In this document: positions 19,431-28,095 of the stretch, piece after piece
How the letters are laid out: the number at the start of each line of letters is the position of its first letter
Numbering within the stretch: the stretch's first letter is position 1
The notes under the pieces: model-generated
The model's database searches: none
The model's input: the letters and a program-made list of their open reading frames with translations, nothing else
Told to the model about the DNA's origin: nothing
Position numbers and translations under genes: made by a program
Source: Tanticharoenia sakaeratensis NBRC 103193
GTDB lineage: Bacteria > Pseudomonadota > Alphaproteobacteria > Acetobacterales > Acetobacteraceae
Assembly (NCBI RefSeq): GCF_000963885.1
Contig: NZ_BALE01000017.1
Location: 124,001-188,000, forward strand
DNA: 64,000 bases
Direction of reading: 5' to 3'

Positions 19431-20434
19431 GGCGTTTCGGCCGGAAGGCCGGCTGGGCCTAACAGGTCGAGAAGGAGAGGTGGCAACGGGCGATCGGGTT
19501 CGGGCATGTCATAATCCCTGAGCCCTTCCGGGGGCGCCCAGAGCAGCGCCTGCCCCTCGTGCCCGACTGGAGCCTGCCGGCCGATCCTGCCGACATAGAG
19601 CATCAGGAGCAGGTCGTTCCGACCGACCGGTGTGGAGACGAAGGTGAGAGGGGCAAGGCATGTCCGTGCCATGTCGAGCCCGAGTTCCTCAGCAAGTTCC
19701 CGGCGGAGTGCTGCAACGGGTTCCTCGCCGGGTTCAACCTTTCCACCTGGGAATTCCCACAGGCCTGCAAGCGGTTTGCCTTCCGGGCGACGCGCCAGCA
19801 GCACGCGGCCGCGCGCATCCACCAGGGCTGCCGCAACGACCATGATCAAGCGCTTTGGCACCGGCGCGCGGTCCTCGTCCGATCCCGCGATGCTTTCGGT
19901 GTTTGGAGCAAGATCGGCACGTTTCGCCTCAAAGACGCCCACCTGATGCTCGCCGCCGCGCGAGGCGAAGCGCTGCATGTCCTTGCCCGTTTCGTGAAAC
20001 CCGATCTTGCGCAGCACGGCGGCCGAGGCAGGGTTGTCGATGGCCGCCCATGCGCGAAGCGTGTCGATCGGCAACGTCGCCAAGGCCCAGCTCGCGATCC
20101 TGCGCGCGCAGGTCGTCGCAATGCCCTGGCCCCAATGCGAACGCCCGATCCAGTATCCCACGGAAGCCGCCCGGCCGGGCAGAATCCGCAGACCTACACA
20201 TCCGAGCAACCGGTCGTCAGGGTCCGTGATCGCGAAATGGAACGCGCTACCGGCGGTGCTGGCGCGGACCGTCTCCGCGATCCATTCGTCGGTCAGGTCG
20301 CGCGGATAGGGAAACGGGGGGCGGCTGAGCATCCGCACCACGCTCCAGTCGTTGATCAGCGCATGCAGCCGGTCCGCATCGGATGGCGCCAGCGCACGAA
20401 GCCGGTATGGACCGGCCTGAAGATCAGGCGTCAT
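19427..20434 (-). CDS. GNAT acetyltransferase fused to MutT-type Nudix hydrolase
   Basis: Two domains in one 335-residue protein. Residues about 1-170 are a RimJ-like GNAT domain (YRLRALAPSDADRLHALIND, GYWIGRSHWGQGIA acetyl-CoA loop, NPASAAVLRKIGF). Residues about 195-320 are a MutT-like Nudix domain with a complete signature, GGKVEPGEEPVAALRRELAEELG, preceded by LLARRPEGKPLAGLWEFP, as in 8-oxo-dGTP diphosphatases. It lies 10 bases downstream of the Rieske gene on the same strand. The fusion should clear oxidised nucleotides while also acetylating an unknown amine. Confidence 0.88.
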   Translation of the reverse strand: MTPDLQAGPYRLRALAPSDADRLHALINDWSVVRMLSRPPFPYPRDLTDEWIAETVRASTAGSAFHFAITDPDDRLLGCVGLRILPGRAASVGYWIGRSHWGQGIATTCARRIASWALATLPIDTLRAWAAIDNPASAAVLRKIGFHETGKDMQRFASRGGEHQVGVFEAKRADLAPNTESIAGSDEDRAPVPKRLIMVVAAALVDARGRVLLARRPEGKPLAGLWEFPGGKVEPGEEPVAALRRELAEELGLDMARTCLAPLTFVSTPVGRNDLLLMLYVGRIGRQAPVGHEGQALLWAPPEGLRDYDMPEPDRPLPPLLLDLLGPAGLPAETP

Positions 20435-20444
20435 CTATCGGCTC

Positions 20445-21572
20445 TCAGGCCGCCGGCTTGGCGTCCGCCGCCGTTTCCGGGGCGATGCCGCACTCGGCAA
20501 GCGCCGCGCGCAGGGCATTGATGACCGGAAAGACTTCCTGATTGTGGTCGCCGCCCAGCTCGCGCCAGGCCTGCTGTTCCAGTTCGACGATCTCACGGTC
20601 TTCGCGGAAAATGCGCTCGGTAAACCCGATCAGAAGCGGCCATGCGAGATCCAGAACGCCTGGAACCTTCGGGCGCTTGACGGACAGGAGCCCGAAGACA
20701 CGGCATGTCAGCTGGTCGGCGTCCTGCGGCGTATAGACGATCCACAGATCCATGACCGGATCGCCACCCGACACAGGCGCGATCCGGAGCGTCTGGTAGG
20801 GGTATTCAGTGCGGATCGTCATGACGTCGCGGTTGGCGTATTTCTCGCTGGCGTCGCGCCGTTGCCCGAAGATCAGGGTTTCGCCCCAGGGCTGCTTGCC
20901 ATCCACGCGGGCGAAGCTGTAGCGCGCCTCGACGAGGCCGGGTTCCGTCTCGCCGCCAAGGAAGCGCGGCTTCATCTTGCCCATCTGCTTCATGTGCATG
21001 AACTGATGGTTCATATCCATCAGGTTCTCATGCATGAAGCTGTAGTGGCAGCCGACCGGGCGGCCGAACCGACGCGTCTTGTAGGCCGGATCCACGCTGC
21101 GGGAGAGATCGGGCAGGGGCGTTGTCCCGGCCTTGGCGGGATCACCCGGGAAAATGAACACGAGCCCGGCCTGCTCGCGACACGGATAGGTGCGCACGCC
21201 GTTCGGAAGCTTGCCCTTGCCGAGATACGGCACGTCGATGCAGCGGCCCGACCGGCCGTATGCCCAGCCATGATAGCAGCACTGGACCGCCTCGCCCTGA
21301 ACCTTGCCGCGGCTCAACGGCACCTGACGATGGGCGCAACGGTCTTCCAGCGCGAAGAGACTGCCGTCTTCCGGACGAACGAGAGCGATCGGCTGACCGG
21401 CATAGCGCGTGCCGATGGTCTTGCCTCGTCCGATTTCCCTTGACCAGGCAACAGGATACCAGAAATCCGGGTTGGAATGGACGCGGCGCAGATCCACGGA
21501 TGGCGTGCTCCCGGCGGCCGGCTTGAGGCGCCTGCGCCTGACGGGGGAAGGTGTTGCGAGGCGCTGGGTCAT
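20445..21572 (-). CDS. Rieske [2Fe-2S] oxygenase, large-subunit type
   Basis: A 375-residue protein. The N-terminal Rieske domain has ligands CAH and CCYHGW (C-x-H ... C-x-x-H) at roughly residues 73-95. The C-terminal catalytic domain shows HENLMDMNHQFMH, matching the mononuclear iron site (D-x-x-H-x-x-x-H) of ring-hydroxylating and demethylating oxygenases. ATG 21572 is chosen over upstream frame extension because the earlier sequence lacks sense. No ferredoxin or reductase gene is adjacent, so electron donors are elsewhere. The substrate is unknown. Confidence 0.85.
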   Translation of the reverse strand: MTQRLATPSPVRRRRLKPAAGSTPSVDLRRVHSNPDFWYPVAWSREIGRGKTIGTRYAGQPIALVRPEDGSLFALEDRCAHRQVPLSRGKVQGEAVQCCYHGWAYGRSGRCIDVPYLGKGKLPNGVRTYPCREQAGLVFIFPGDPAKAGTTPLPDLSRSVDPAYKTRRFGRPVGCHYSFMHENLMDMNHQFMHMKQMGKMKPRFLGGETEPGLVEARYSFARVDGKQPWGETLIFGQRRDASEKYANRDVMTIRTEYPYQTLRIAPVSGGDPVMDLWIVYTPQDADQLTCRVFGLLSVKRPKVPGVLDLAWPLLIGFTERIFREDREIVELEQQAWRELGGDHNQEVFPVINALRAALAECGIAPETAADAKPAA

Positions 21573-21627
21573 CTTGGTCCTGAAACAACAAAGCGGAACA
21601 TGGGGGGAGGGATACGCCGATCGGCCG

Positions 21628-22170
21628 TTACATACGGGGCGGGCGCGCCGCCGTGACCTCGATCTCCACAAGCCATCCCGGATTGACGAGGGCCGCAACC
21701 TGCATGGCCGACCGCGCGGGCAGGTTAGGCTGGGCCTTCGTTCCGAAGAACTGCCCATAGGCACGCATCATGCCGGCATAATCGCTGTGGCCAAGCTTCG
21801 GATCGGCGGCGAGATAAACGTGCATCGACACGATATCGCTCATCGAGAGCTGAAGCTTGCCGAGCTCGTCCTGGATGCGCTCCAGCGCACTGCGAGTCTG
21901 CGTCTCGGTATCGCCATAGGCCACAGGCGTTGCAGGATCGGCACTCTTGTTCACGACCTGGGCCCCGGTGCCGCTGATGACGATCGTGCTGTAGCCCGCC
22001 GGGATCTCGACGGCGGTTGCAATCGGGAAGCGATGGGTCGGATCAACGCTGCGGGTGACAGGATCGGCGGCAGAAGCCGCGCCCGGCACGAATGCCGCGA
22101 TGCCCGCAAGGATGATGCCTGCGCGGCCCGCGTCAAATGTCATGCGCGACGATCCATGACGGCTTCTCAT
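21628..22170 (-). CDS. Exported RidA-family protein
   Basis: A 180-residue protein combining a signal peptide (FDAGRAGIILAGIAAFVPGAASA) with a RidA/YjgF-like domain (about 40-175: ALERIQDELGKLQLSMSDIVSMHVYL, then ALVNPGWLVEIEVTA). The arginine at the canonical catalytic position near the end is not apparent (NPGWLVEIE in place of the usual A..LVEIE with R), so enamine deaminase activity is uncertain. Starts at ATG 22170 or ATG 22143 both give a plausible signal peptide. It is 55 bases upstream of the Rieske gene. Confidence 0.8.
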   Translation of the reverse strand: MRSRHGSSRMTFDAGRAGIILAGIAAFVPGAASAADPVTRSVDPTHRFPIATAVEIPAGYSTIVISGTGAQVVNKSADPATPVAYGDTETQTRSALERIQDELGKLQLSMSDIVSMHVYLAADPKLGHSDYAGMMRAYGQFFGTKAQPNLPARSAMQVAALVNPGWLVEIEVTAARPPRM

Positions 22171-22229
22171 GATCCGTAGAACACTCTCAAAACCATGCCA
22201 GATCAAGCCGTAAACACGTCGGCCGGGAT

Positions 22230-23096
22230 CTAGCCATGTTGCTGGGCAAGTTCGGCTGCCAGATCCGTAATGAACTGGACCGCGACACGGCCCGAACGGC
22301 CTCCGCGCCCCATGGACCAGACATTGGCCCGTGCGTGAAGCTCGTCGCGCGGCAGGGCAATGCCGCGTGCCTGCGCATAGGCGTCGACCATGTCGAGAAA
22401 CACGTCCTGGGACGCTCGATGGACCCCGATCCACAGACCGAACCGGTCAGAGAGGGAGACCTTTTCCTCGATAGCCTCATCGGGATTGATCGCGGAGCCG
22501 CGTTCGTTCTCCATCATGTCGCGCGGCATGAGATGACGGCGGTTGGAGGTCGCATAGAACACGACGTTTTCCGGCCGCCCCATGATCCCGCCGTCGAGCA
22601 CGGATTTGAGCGACTTGTAATCCGCATCCTGATGCTCGAACGACAGATCGTCGCAAAAGACAATGAACCGGCGCGGGCTCTCGCGCAGCAGGGCCAGAAG
22701 GGCGGGCAGCGTTGCCAGCTCGTCACGCTGGATTTCGATCAGGGCGAGGCCTTGCCCGCGTGATGCCCCGGTCTGGGCATTTGCCCATGCGTGGGCCGCC
22801 TTGACGAGCGATGACTTGCCCATGCCGCGCGCGCCCCACAACATGACGTTGTTGGCTTCGTGCCCGCGGGCGAACTGCACGGTGTTATCAAGAACCAGCT
22901 TCTTCTGGTGGTCCACGCCGCGCAGCAGGCCGATATCGACATGGGCTACGCGGGGAACCGGCATCAGGCGGCCCAGCGAGGCCTGCCACTGGTAGGCGTC
23001 CGCGCCCGCGAGCGCCTCCTTGTCCGGCGGCGGGGGGGAAAGGCGTTCAAGAGCCTGTGCGATCCGTTCGGCGACAGCAAGCAGTTCGGCGGTCAT
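22230..23096 (-). CDS. AAA-type ATPase, DUF815 family
   Basis: A 288-residue cytosolic P-loop ATPase. Walker A is GARGMGKSS at about residues 88-96, and the Walker B-like strand reads FIVFCDDLSFE. Late motifs include VFYATSNRRHLMP and LSDRFGLW, characteristic of the DUF815 family. The molecular role of the family is not established. It is the first of four closely spaced minus-strand genes (DUF815, RidA, Rieske, GNAT-MutT). Confidence 0.88.
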   Translation of the reverse strand: MTAELLAVAERIAQALERLSPPPPDKEALAGADAYQWQASLGRLMPVPRVAHVDIGLLRGVDHQKKLVLDNTVQFARGHEANNVMLWGARGMGKSSLVKAAHAWANAQTGASRGQGLALIEIQRDELATLPALLALLRESPRRFIVFCDDLSFEHQDADYKSLKSVLDGGIMGRPENVVFYATSNRRHLMPRDMMENERGSAINPDEAIEEKVSLSDRFGLWIGVHRASQDVFLDMVDAYAQARGIALPRDELHARANVWSMGRGGRSGRVAVQFITDLAAELAQQHG

Positions 23097-23189
23097 CGGT
23101 TCTCATCGGCTCCCATGCTTGACGACGCAGCCGCAGAACTTATAGGTCCGCGGACCCCGCTCGCAAGCGCCGTCGCCCGCGCGCACTCC

Positions 23190-23567
23190 ATGGATGCAGA
23201 GATGACCCTTTCCCTGATCTCACCAGCCTATGCCGCAGCCCCGGGGCTCGGATCCCCCATGGTCGCGCAGCTGATCCAGTTCATGCCGATCGTTCTGGTC
23301 GGCGTGATCTTCTATTTCCTGCTTTTCCGCCCGCAGCAGCAGAGACAGCGGCAGCTCAAGGCCGACCTGGCGGCGCTCCGCCGCGGCGACCGGATCGTAA
23401 CGGCCGGCGGCATCATCGGCGTGGTTCAGAAGTCACGCGACGATGCATCGGAGATCGAGGTCGAGATCGCCTCGGGCGTGCGCGTCATGGTGCTGCGCAG
23501 CACGATCACGACGATCCTGAGCAGCGCTTCGAAGCCTGCGAACGACGCGGCTCCGGTCAAGAAGTAG
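23190..23567 (+). CDS. yajC: Preprotein translocase subunit YajC
   Basis: A 125-residue single-pass inner-membrane protein of the SecDF-YajC accessory complex. A hydrophobic segment (LIQFMPIVLVGVIFYFLLF) is followed by RPQQQRQRQLKADLAALRRG and RIVTAGGIIGVV, the usual family pattern. In-frame ATG 23202 (MTLSLISPAYA) is an alternative start; neither has a strong Shine-Dalgarno. secD and secF do not follow here as they often do. It converges with sodB. Confidence 0.95.
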   Translation: MDAEMTLSLISPAYAAAPGLGSPMVAQLIQFMPIVLVGVIFYFLLFRPQQQRQRQLKADLAALRRGDRIVTAGGIIGVVQKSRDDASEIEVEIASGVRVMVLRSTITTILSSASKPANDAAPVKK

Positions 23568-23582
23568 GAAGCGAAACGCAAG

Positions 23583-23613
23583 AAAAAGGCCCGGTCCCTC
23601 GCGGGGCCGGGCC
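23583..23613 (-). terminator. Rho-independent terminator of sodB
   Basis: A 7-bp G+C stem (23588-23594 with 23607-23613, GGCCCGG/CCGGGCC) is followed on the minus strand by a T-run (complement of 23583-23587). It sits between the convergent yajC and sodB genes, just after the sodB stop. Confidence 0.85.
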
Positions 23614-23623
23614 TCGATCCGGA

Positions 23624-24229
23624 TCAGGCCGAAAGTTCGGCTTCCGCGAACTCGTAGTTCGCAAGCTTGTCCAGATAGTTCGTCACGTAATCCGGACGAC
23701 GGTTCCGGAAGTCGAGGTAGTAGGCGTGCTCCCACACGTCGAGGCCGAGCAGCGCACGACCCTGACCCTCGGACAACGGATTGGCGCCATTGGCCGTCTT
23801 GGTGACGGCGAGCTTTCCGGCGTCCGTCAGGACCAGCCAGGCCCAGCCCGACCCGAACTGCGTCGTGGCTGCCTGCTTGAAGGCGGTCTTGAAAGCATCC
23901 AGACCACCGAAATCCTCGTCGATCTTGGCTGCCAGCTTGCCGGGAACCTTGCCGCCGTTGGGCGAGAGGTTCTTCCAGAACAGGATGTGGTTCCAATGCT
24001 GGCCCGCGTTGTTGAAGACCGGCGCCTGTGCCGCGTCACCCTTCACGGCAAGGATGATCTCATCGAGCGACTTGCCCTGAAGTTCAGGCTTGCTCTCGAC
24101 GAAACCGTTCAGCGCCGTGACATAGGCCTGATGGTGCTTGTCATGGTGCAGTTCCAGCGTCTCCTGGCACATGCCAGCGTTCGCAAGCGCGTTGAACCCG
24201 TAGGGCAGGGGGGGCAGTTCGAAAGCCAT
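23624..24229 (-). CDS. sodB: Superoxide dismutase, Fe type
   Basis: Dismutates superoxide in the cytoplasm. The 201-residue protein shows the four metal ligands H28 (LELHHDKHH), H81 (WNHILFW), D164 and H168 (LDVWEHAYY). Gln77 in NNAGQHWNH occupies the position that favours iron over manganese, though a cambialistic enzyme cannot be excluded. GGGAGA precedes ATG 24229 and a terminator follows the gene. Confidence 0.95.
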   Translation of the reverse strand: MAFELPPLPYGFNALANAGMCQETLELHHDKHHQAYVTALNGFVESKPELQGKSLDEIILAVKGDAAQAPVFNNAGQHWNHILFWKNLSPNGGKVPGKLAAKIDEDFGGLDAFKTAFKQAATTQFGSGWAWLVLTDAGKLAVTKTANGANPLSEGQGRALLGLDVWEHAYYLDFRNRRPDYVTNYLDKLANYEFAEAELSA

Positions 24230-24370
24230 GTCGGTCTCCCTCGTTCTTGGCCGGGCATTCACTCATGCCGCATCAGGTGCGACGCAGCAGCCCGGTCCCG
24301 TGTGTGAGCTATGGTTGTGCTGCGCACCCGTCAAGCACGGCACGATTTGCCGGAAAAACGGGACCGTCTC

Positions 24371-25243
24371 TCAGGGTGTGTTGACAACGCTGCGCTCCAT
24401 CGCGCCGATCAGTGCGGAATAGTCCTCATCCGCATGTCGCTTCGTCGCAAGACACAGCGATTGTGCAGCCACGGCAAGCGCCGGTGCGAAGCTCTTCACC
24501 GCGCGGGCATCATCGATCAGGAGCCCCATGTCCTTGGCCATCAGCCGGGTCGGGAACTGGGACGGGAATTCGCGGGCCTTCGCCATTTTCAGCTTGCGCT
24601 GATGATGCGGCGAGATGACCGCCACCTGTGCCAGCGCATCGAACAGCACGTCCCGGTCGACGCCGGAGGACAGGCCATACGCCACGGCCTCGGCGATGAT
24701 CGCAAGCGTTCCACCCATGATGCCGTTGACGACGAGCTTCACGCGAGCGGCCGACGCTGCGCCGCCCGTATGAATGACTGCCTTGCCGACCGCCTTGAGA
24801 ATGGGACGCGCCCGCTCCACCTGTTCGTCCGGGCCGCCGACCAGCATCACGAGCGTCCCGGCCTCGGCTTCAGGCGTGCTGCCGGACATGGGCGTGTCGA
24901 GAACCGCAAGGCCACGGTCGTCCCCGGCTTTCGCCACTTCCTCGGCACAGTCGGGCGATACGGTGCTCGTGTTCAGGACAAGCGCGCCGCGCGCCAGGCC
25001 GGCAAAAGCGCCGTCATCGCCGTAGAGCGACTTCCGAAGTGCCGCGTCGTTCGGAACGCACGGGACGAGAACGTCACACCATTCCGCCAGAGCGCGGGCG
25101 CTGGGGAACATCTCCGTCTGGTCGTCGCCCTTGCCCGACGGGGTGTAGGCCGCCACTTCATAGCCTGCCTTGCGAAGATTGGCGGCCATCGGACGCGCCA
25201 TGGCTCCGAAACCGATGAATCCGATCTTGCGTTCTGCGCTCAT
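24371..25243 (-). CDS. NAD(P)-dependent beta-hydroxyacid dehydrogenase
   Basis: A 290-residue protein of the 3-hydroxyisobutyrate/tartronate-semialdehyde reductase family. An N-terminal Rossmann fold has [16 protein letters not shown] (about 7-22). The substrate loop [16 protein letters not shown] and the catalytic Lys in [13 protein letters not shown] (near residue 170) are present. ATG 25243 follows GAGGG; an upstream ATG 25282 would add 13 residues. Substrate cannot be assigned from sequence; glyoxylate or succinic-semialdehyde reductases are also in this family. Confidence 0.88.
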   Translation of the reverse strand: MSAERKIGFIGFGAMARPMAANLRKAGYEVAAYTPSGKGDDQTEMFPSARALAEWCDVLVPCVPNDAALRKSLYGDDGAFAGLARGALVLNTSTVSPDCAEEVAKAGDDRGLAVLDTPMSGSTPEAEAGTLVMLVGGPDEQVERARPILKAVGKAVIHTGGAASAARVKLVVNGIMGGTLAIIAEAVAYGLSSGVDRDVLFDALAQVAVISPHHQRKLKMAKAREFPSQFPTRLMAKDMGLLIDDARAVKSFAPALAVAAQSLCLATKRHADEDYSALIGAMERSVVNTP

Positions 25244-25360
25244 GCCAAGGGGCCCTCTCGATCTATGGCGGATGTCAGTCATCCAACACGCGAAGTGTCC
25301 ACCAGAGTTGCCTCAAAGTCGAACCTGCCCGGCCGGGCCAATCCAGGAATCAGCTCCGAT

Positions 25361-26296
25361 ATGACGGTTTTCCGGTATCCGACGCCGAAAGGCTCCGACA
25401 TCACGCCCCGGGAGACGTATCTTTCGCGTCGGTCGATCATGGCGGGCCTGGCGGCGGCGCCATTCGGCCAGTCCGCGCACGCAGCGCCGCTTCCGACGAA
25501 GACCGGCCCGTTCTCCGGCGCACTCACGCCGACCGACAAGCAGGACGTCACGCATTTCAACAACTTCTATGAGTTCGGCATGGACAAGAGCGATCCCGCC
25601 GAGAACAGCGGGGCGTTCAAGCCGATGCCCTGGACGCTGCGGATCGAAGGCGAAGTAGCCGAGCCTCAGACGATCGACATCGCCGCCCTGATTGCCCAGG
25701 GCGGAATCGAACAGCGGATCTACCGCATGCGCTGCGTCGAGGCATGGTCGATGGTCATCCCGTGGGATGGCATCCCGCTTGCCGCGATCCTGAAACGCGC
25801 GAATCCGTTGGGAAGCGCGCGATACGTCGCCTTCGAATCCGTCCACCGTCCATCGGAAATGCCGGGGCAGAACGGCGGGTTCGGCTCGCTGGACTGGCCG
25901 TATGTCGAGGGACTGCGGCTCGACGAGGCGATGAACCCGCTGACGTTCCTCGCCCTCGGGATCTATGGCGAGACGCTGCCGAACCAGAACGGTGCTCCGG
26001 TTCGTCTCGTGGTTCCATGGAAATACGGGTTCAAGGGAATCAAATCCATCGTTCGCATCCGGCTGACGAAAGATCAGCCGCCGACGACATGGCAGCGCAT
26101 GGCCCCCGATGAGTATGGGTTCTATGCCAACGTCAATCCTGATGTGGATCATCCACGGTGGAGCCAGGCCAGCGAGCGCGTGATCGGTTCCAGCTCCTTG
26201 TTCGGGGAGAAGCGACAGCCGACCTTGATGTTCAACGGCTATGCCGATCAGGTTGCCTCACTCTACACCGGCATGGATCTTCGTCATTTCTACTGA
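25361..26296 (+). CDS. msrP: Methionine sulfoxide reductase molybdoenzyme MsrP
   Basis: Periplasmic Mo-molybdopterin enzyme that repairs oxidised methionines in envelope proteins, partnered by the heme membrane protein MsrQ. The 311-residue precursor has a twin-arginine signal ([13 protein letters not shown]23-R24). The Mo-ligating Cys is C125 in [17 protein letters not shown]. The family C-terminal segments [14 protein letters not shown] and [11 protein letters not shown] follow. ATG 25361 is chosen; the frame is open far upstream only as an antisense shadow of the dehydrogenase gene. Confidence 0.95.
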   Translation: MTVFRYPTPKGSDITPRETYLSRRSIMAGLAAAPFGQSAHAAPLPTKTGPFSGALTPTDKQDVTHFNNFYEFGMDKSDPAENSGAFKPMPWTLRIEGEVAEPQTIDIAALIAQGGIEQRIYRMRCVEAWSMVIPWDGIPLAAILKRANPLGSARYVAFESVHRPSEMPGQNGGFGSLDWPYVEGLRLDEAMNPLTFLALGIYGETLPNQNGAPVRLVVPWKYGFKGIKSIVRIRLTKDQPPTTWQRMAPDEYGFYANVNPDVDHPRWSQASERVIGSSSLFGEKRQPTLMFNGYADQVASLYTGMDLRHFY

Positions 26297-26924
26297 ACGC
26301 CCGAAACTCGCGCGATGCACGTGGACGTGGCGCGCGATCCCGTCATGGCCGCTTTATCCCCTGGGCCTGATCCCTGCGGTCTGGCTGTTCTGGCGCGGCG
26401 TCGAAGGTCATCTCGGAGCCGACCCGGTCGGCACGTTCGAGAAAATGCTTGGTCTGTGGGCCATCCGGTTTCTGGCGGCGTCCCTGGTGATTTCCCCGAT
26501 CCGTTGGGTGACGGGGATCAGCCTGCTGAAATACAGACGCGCCTTAGGATTGCTCGCTTTCATCTATGTCGTGCTTCACGTCACGGCCTATGTCTGGCTG
26601 GACATCGGCTTCAACGACGCAATCCTGATCCGGGACATCACGCGGCGACCGTTCATCATCCTCGGTGCGCTTGCGCTTCTGGCGCTGATCCCGCTGGCGC
26701 TGACGTCGAATCGGCTCTCGATCCGGAAACTGGGGCGTCGCTGGTCCCGCCTGCACAGGCTTGTCTATCTCGTCGCGATATTGGCAGGCATCCACCTGTT
26801 TCTGGCCTTCAAGCGGCCGACACCGACGTCCGAACTCTACGACGGGTTGCTTGCCGCGCTGCTCCTGGCGCGCGTGGTGCACGGAGCATTCTCAGGCCGT
26901 CGACGTGTAGTCCGCTCAGGATAA
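26241..26924 (+). CDS. msrQ: MsrPQ heme-binding membrane subunit MsrQ
   Basis: Inner-membrane cytochrome that passes electrons from the respiratory chain or flavin donors to MsrP. The 227-residue protein has about six transmembrane helices of the ferric-reductase-like fold and candidate heme-ligand histidines in [22 protein letters not shown] and [12 protein letters not shown] 26241 overlaps msrP by 56 bases; a start closer to the msrP stop (a TTG at 26253) cannot be excluded. Confidence 0.93.
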   Translation: MPIRLPHSTPAWIFVISTERPKLARCTWTWRAIPSWPLYPLGLIPAVWLFWRGVEGHLGADPVGTFEKMLGLWAIRFLAASLVISPIRWVTGISLLKYRRALGLLAFIYVVLHVTAYVWLDIGFNDAILIRDITRRPFIILGALALLALIPLALTSNRLSIRKLGRRWSRLHRLVYLVAILAGIHLFLAFKRPTPTSELYDGLLAALLLARVVHGAFSGRRRVVRSG

Positions 26925-26929
26925 GCGCG

Positions 26930-27496
26930 TCAGGCTGCGTCGGCGATATCGTGATCGATCGCATGGGCAAGGGTGGTCATCAGTCGCCTTGCACCATGTG
27001 CGCTCCCGTCGACCTCCGCGGGCGCGACATGCAGCCCATCCGGGAGCTGCGTTACCGTGCCCGGACGATACGGTACGCGCGTCATGGGAATGCCGCAGGC
27101 TGACAGCAATGCCAGGTGAGCGCTTGCGCCTACGGTGATGACCGCCTGAAGATTCTGAAGACGGCGCAATGTCTCACGCAGATGTGGAACGCAGAGCGCT
27201 GGTGCGTCGCCAGCCATCCCGGAAAGTGGCGTTGGGATGCGCACTGTCCGGCTGGTGTCGGACGGCGCGAAGATGGACTGGCGATCGGGCGCGAGCTCGG
27301 ACACGATGATGACGAGCGCGGTGGTGTCGCAGGAAGGAGGCGGCACCGGAGCGGACTGAGCATCTTCGACGAGCCCGGTCCAGCTTAGGGACGACGAGCT
27401 GCCGTTGGTCGGCTGAACACACACGGCGCATACAGTTGCCGCATCGTCATGCCTCCGGCCTGACAGTAAGGATGGGTCTTGAAGAGTATCGGTCAC
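26930..27496 (-). CDS. Divergent uracil-DNA-glycosylase-fold protein
   Basis: A 188-residue protein. The C-terminal half (LRRLQNLQAVITVGASAHLALL and the following DGLHVAPAE) resembles the C-terminal part of family 4/5 uracil-DNA glycosylases (LxxVVALGxxAHxAL ... SYHPSR). The middle SAPVPPP and VIIVSELAPD recall the NAPVP ... LLIVGLAPG block. The catalytic GLAPG and H-[PC]-S-R motifs are not conserved and the iron-sulfur Cys set is incomplete, so glycosylase activity is doubtful. Its start overlaps the NYN gene stop as ATGA. Family assignment is my inference from pattern. Confidence 0.55.
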   Translation of the reverse strand: MTDTLQDPSLLSGRRHDDAATVCAVCVQPTNGSSSSLSWTGLVEDAQSAPVPPPSCDTTALVIIVSELAPDRQSIFAPSDTSRTVRIPTPLSGMAGDAPALCVPHLRETLRRLQNLQAVITVGASAHLALLSACGIPMTRVPYRPGTVTQLPDGLHVAPAEVDGSAHGARRLMTTLAHAIDHDIADAA

Positions 27497-28095
27497 AGTT
27501 CGGTATCCTCGTCGACATCCAGGTCGGCGGGATGCCGCACCGGGGTCGGACGGGGACGACTGTCGATTGTGCGACGGGTAAAGGCGCTCGCGATATCAGC
27601 GAGTTCGACGAAGCTGTCCACCTGGCGCCGCAGATCGTCTCCGATCAACGGAGGCGATGCGCGCAACGACGAGACAGCCGTCACGCGTGTCCCGCGGCGC
27701 TGGACGGCATCGACCGCACGCCGCAGGTCTGAGTCTCCGCTGAATATCACGGCATGATCGAGCTGGTCAGCCTGTTCCAGAAGATCGACAGTCATCTCCA
27801 CATCCATGCTGCCCTTGATACGCCGTCTTCCTGAATGATCCGTAAACTCGCGCGCGTTTTTTGTGACCAGCATATAGCCGTTGTAGGAGAGCCAATCGGT
27901 CAGAGGTTTGAGCGGAGAATAATCATCGGTTTCGGGCATGGCGGCATAGTAATATGCTCTCAGAAGATCCGACTTTGAACGGAAGAACTCCAGAAGGCCT
28001 CGATAATCCACGTCGAAACCGAGGCTTTTCGACGTATAGTATAAACTGGACCCGTCGATGAACACGGCGGTTCGTTCGGTCTGTCGAAGTATCAC
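27493..28095 (-). CDS. NYN-domain (LabA/DUF88-like) putative ribonuclease
   Basis: A 200-residue PIN-like fold protein. The acidic active-site residues are visible: D14 in VFIDGSSLYY, D98 and D104 in GSMDVEMTVDLL, D121 and D123 in FSGDSDLRRAV. The usual Asn after the first Asp is Ser (DGSSLY). NYN/LabA proteins are predicted metal-dependent RNases; the family member LabA acts in cyanobacterial circadian output. The last 40 residues are a charged tail. It is coupled to the UDG-fold gene by an ATGA overlap and is divergent from rpoZ across the A+T-rich region. Confidence 0.88.
   Translation of the reverse strand: MILRQTERTAVFIDGSSLYYTSKSLGFDVDYRGLLEFFRSKSDLLRAYYYAAMPETDDYSPLKPLTDWLSYNGYMLVTKNAREFTDHSGRRRIKGSMDVEMTVDLLEQADQLDHAVIFSGDSDLRRAVDAVQRRGTRVTAVSSLRASPPLIGDDLRRQVDSFVELADIASAFTRRTIDSRPRPTPVRHPADLDVDEDTEL

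Noticed and set aside
24311-25360. Long N-terminal extension of msrP back to 24311
   Set aside because: The extension is antisense to the dehydrogenase gene; a Tat signal starts properly at 25361.
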